The position numbers and the translations under genes were made by a program. A stretch of DNA of 64,000 bases from Aquibium oceanicum (lineage in GTDB: Bacteria > Pseudomonadota > Alphaproteobacteria > Rhizobiales > Rhizobiaceae), in the NCBI RefSeq assembly GCF_001889605.1, contig NZ_CP018171.1, positions 2,316,501-2,380,500 of the forward strand. The letters run 5' to 3'. The notes below the pieces were generated by a model, which was given only the letters and a program-made list of their open reading frames with translations, was not told the origin of the DNA and ran no database searches. Shown here piece after piece: positions 62,544-64,000 of this stretch. Within the stretch, counting starts at the first letter, position 1; each line of letters starts with the position of its first letter.

Positions 62544-64000
62544 TCAGAAGAAGCTCTTGCGCTGCCACCAGCCGGCCTTGCGCGGCTTGGCCTCTTCGCC
62601 GGCGGGCTGCTCGCCCGGGACGGTGGAGGTGACGACCGGCTCGCTTGCCGTGGCGCTGCCGGGCTTGCGCCGGGTCGGGCGGGCGGCCTCGGTTTCCTCG
62701 GCGGTCGCAGCGGCCTCTGCAGGCTCGGCCTCTTCCACCGGCTTTGCCTGCTCGACTTCCTGGACCGGCGCGGCGGGTTCGGCTGCCGTGGATGCTTCAG
62801 CCGCCGTCTCGGCCGCCCCGAATGTCGGAGGGACCTCCTCGCTGGCAGCAGGCGCTTCCGCGACCGCCTCGGCCGCCGCCTTCTTCGTGCTCTTGCGGGG
62901 CTTGCGCTTCGGCTTGGCCGGAGCCTCTTCCGCTGGCGCTTCGGCCGCGCCTTCGGCGGCAGTCTCGGTCGCCACCTCGGCCGGAGCGTCTGACGACGGC
63001 TCGGCCACCGGCGGGGTCACGGGGTGGTCCTCGGTGACGGCCGCCGCTTCGGCTTCGCCGGTGGTCTCGTCGCCGGCCTCGGCGGTCTCGCCGTCCTCGC
63101 GCCGGTTCTTGCGACCGCCGCGCTTGCCGCGCCGCCGCTTCCTGGGCTCGTCATCGTCGGTGCCTGACGTGACGGTCTCGCCGGAGTTACCGGTGTCAGC
63201 TTCCGCAATTGCCTCGGCGTCGGCACCGCCCGCGCCGGACGTCTCCTCGCCGTCGTCCGACGACGCCCCGGCCGTCTGACCGTTATCGTCCGTGTGGTCG
63301 CGATCGCGCCCGCCACGGCGCCGCCGGCGCCTGCGGCGCTTGCGGCCCTGTCCTTCCTCGCCATCGTCGCGACGCGGCTGCGGCGAACGGGCTTCGGTCT
63401 CGGCGACCTCTTCCTGCTCCTCCTCTGCCTCCGGTTCGACATCGATGACGTCGTCCTCTTCGACCGCGGCGAAGGATGGAAGCACGGGGATGATCACCGG
63501 CTTCTCGACCGCTGCGCCACGCGTGATGGCGTAGTGCTGCGTGCCGATGCTCTCGTCGGCCTCGATGGTGATGGTCAACCCGAAACGCTGCTCCAGATCG
63601 ACGATGTTGCTGCGCTTGTGGTTGAGGACGTATAGCGCGGTCGCCACCGGCGTACGCACGGTGATGTGGCTGCGGTTGTCCTTGAGCAGGTACTCCTCGA
63701 TCGCCCGCACGACGTGCAGCGCGACCGACGAATCGGAGCGCACGTGGCCGGTGCCGCCGCAATGCGAGCAGGGCTTCATCGTCGATTCGAGCACGCTGGC
63801 GCGGATGCGCTGGCGCGACATCTCCAGAAGCCCGAAATGCGAGATGCGGCCCACCTGGATGCGGGCGCGATCCTGCTTGAGGTGATCCTTCAGGCGCTTC
63901 TCGACGGAGCGGTTGTTGCGCTTCTCCTCCATGTCGATGAAGTCGATGACGATCAGGCCAGCGAGGTCGCGCAGCCTGAGCTGCCGCGCCACTTCCTCGG
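62544..64000 (-). CDS. rne: Ribonuclease E, C-terminal part (5' end outside the window)
   Basis: About 485 residues of RNase E are present; the start lies beyond base 64000. The fragment opens in the catalytic domain with LRDLAGLIVIDFIDMEEKRN, holding an active-site Asp, then the Zn-link PCSHCGGTGHV that joins dimers, and YVLNHKRSNI. After about residue 170 of the fragment it becomes a disordered, Glu/Ala/Pro-rich scaffold with Arg-rich RNA-binding patches (GRKRRRRRRRRGGRD, KRRRGKRGGRKNRRED) and ends WWQRKSFF. It processes rRNA and degrades mRNA as the degradosome core. Confidence 0.96.
   Translation of the reverse strand, partial: EEVARQLRLRDLAGLIVIDFIDMEEKRNNRSVEKRLKDHLKQDRARIQVGRISHFGLLEMSRQRIRASVLESTMKPCSHCGGTGHVRSDSSVALHVVRAIEEYLLKDNRSHITVRTPVATALYVLNHKRSNIVDLEQRFGLTITIEADESIGTQHYAITRGAAVEKPVIIPVLPSFAAVEEDDVIDVEPEAEEEQEEVAETEARSPQPRRDDGEEGQGRKRRRRRRRRGGRDRDHTDDNGQTAGASSDDGEETSGAGGADAEAIAEADTGNSGETVTSGTDDDEPRKRRRGKRGGRKNRREDGETAEAGDETTGEAEAAAVTEDHPVTPPVAEPSSDAPAEVATETAAEGAAEAPAEEAPAKPKRKPRKSTKKAAAEAVAEAPAASEEVPPTFGAAETAAEASTAAEPAAPVQEVEQAKPVEEAEPAEAAATAEETEAARPTRRKPGSATASEPVVTSTVPGEQPAGEEAKPRKAGWWQRKSFF

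Overview
The window looks like a chromosomal segment from an alphaproteobacterium of the order Hyphomicrobiales, probably Phyllobacteriaceae and Mesorhizobium-like. The support is uniformly GC-rich DNA, several small conserved families typical of that group (DUF3126, DUF2155, NDUFA12-like, DUF6455, BTLCP peptidase), a B12-dependent NrdJ, a sigma-54-type glnBA promoter, and intergenic repeats with TCGTCATCC/GGATGACGA ends. The genus is an inference. I saw no rRNA, tRNA, CRISPR array, prophage or insertion-sequence transposase. The first gene and the last gene (rne) are cut by the window edges.

Layout. 1-6.1 kb: xthA, a HigBA-like toxin-antitoxin pair with its operator, the nitrogen-control pair glnB-glnA, nnr and a small XRE regulator. 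6.1-15 kb: the two glutathione-dependent formaldehyde oxidation enzymes (fghA and class III alcohol dehydrogenase, about 5 kb apart), a DUF1353 protein, a MAPEG/core-MetE/YaiI-type operon, a lipoprotein, a ClpP paralogue downstream of the dehydrogenase, a membrane-anchored thermonuclease-like protein and a GH25 lysozyme-like lipoprotein. 15-24 kb: an accessory catabolic cluster on the minus strand, with an AraC regulator, an SRPBCC protein, a molybdenum hydroxylase (FAD, 2Fe-2S and a Mo subunit split over two genes), a MoxR ATPase, a VWA partner and an amidohydrolase. 24-33 kb: a LacI-regulated ABC uptake operon (binding protein, two permeases, a small two-helix membrane protein, a DUF1801 protein, two different ATPases) ending in a fused DhaK-DhaL kinase. 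33-34.6 kb: a MITE/REPIN-like repeat array around a GIY-YIG nuclease gene. 34.7-39 kb: nrdJ with NrdR-type boxes upstream.

39-64 kb is mostly housekeeping or core genome: enoyl-CoA hydratase, cysE, DUF3126, gamma carbonic anhydrase, BTLCP peptidase, a PilZ protein, a PAS protein, rhomboid, CBS protein, a divergent SDR/AraC pair, gatB, acetyltransferases, a DMT transporter, an ICMT-like membrane protein, NDUFA12, DUF2155, aat-accC-accB, a DsbA-like thioredoxin, an M48-TPR protease, an aminotransferase, glutaminase and the 3' part of rne.

The best candidates for undescribed biology are: (1) the LacI/ABC/DAK operon, whose 18-bp palindromic operator sits between the -35 and -10 of the transport promoter and recurs imperfectly before the regulator; (2) the split-subunit Mo hydroxylase cluster with its own CoxD/CoxE-like pair; (3) the GIY-YIG gene embedded in repeats that carry terminal inverted repeats; (4) an orphan intrinsic terminator near 45.6 kb that may end a small RNA. 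Coordinates were read by eye. Family names come from recognised motifs and protein architecture, not from a database search.
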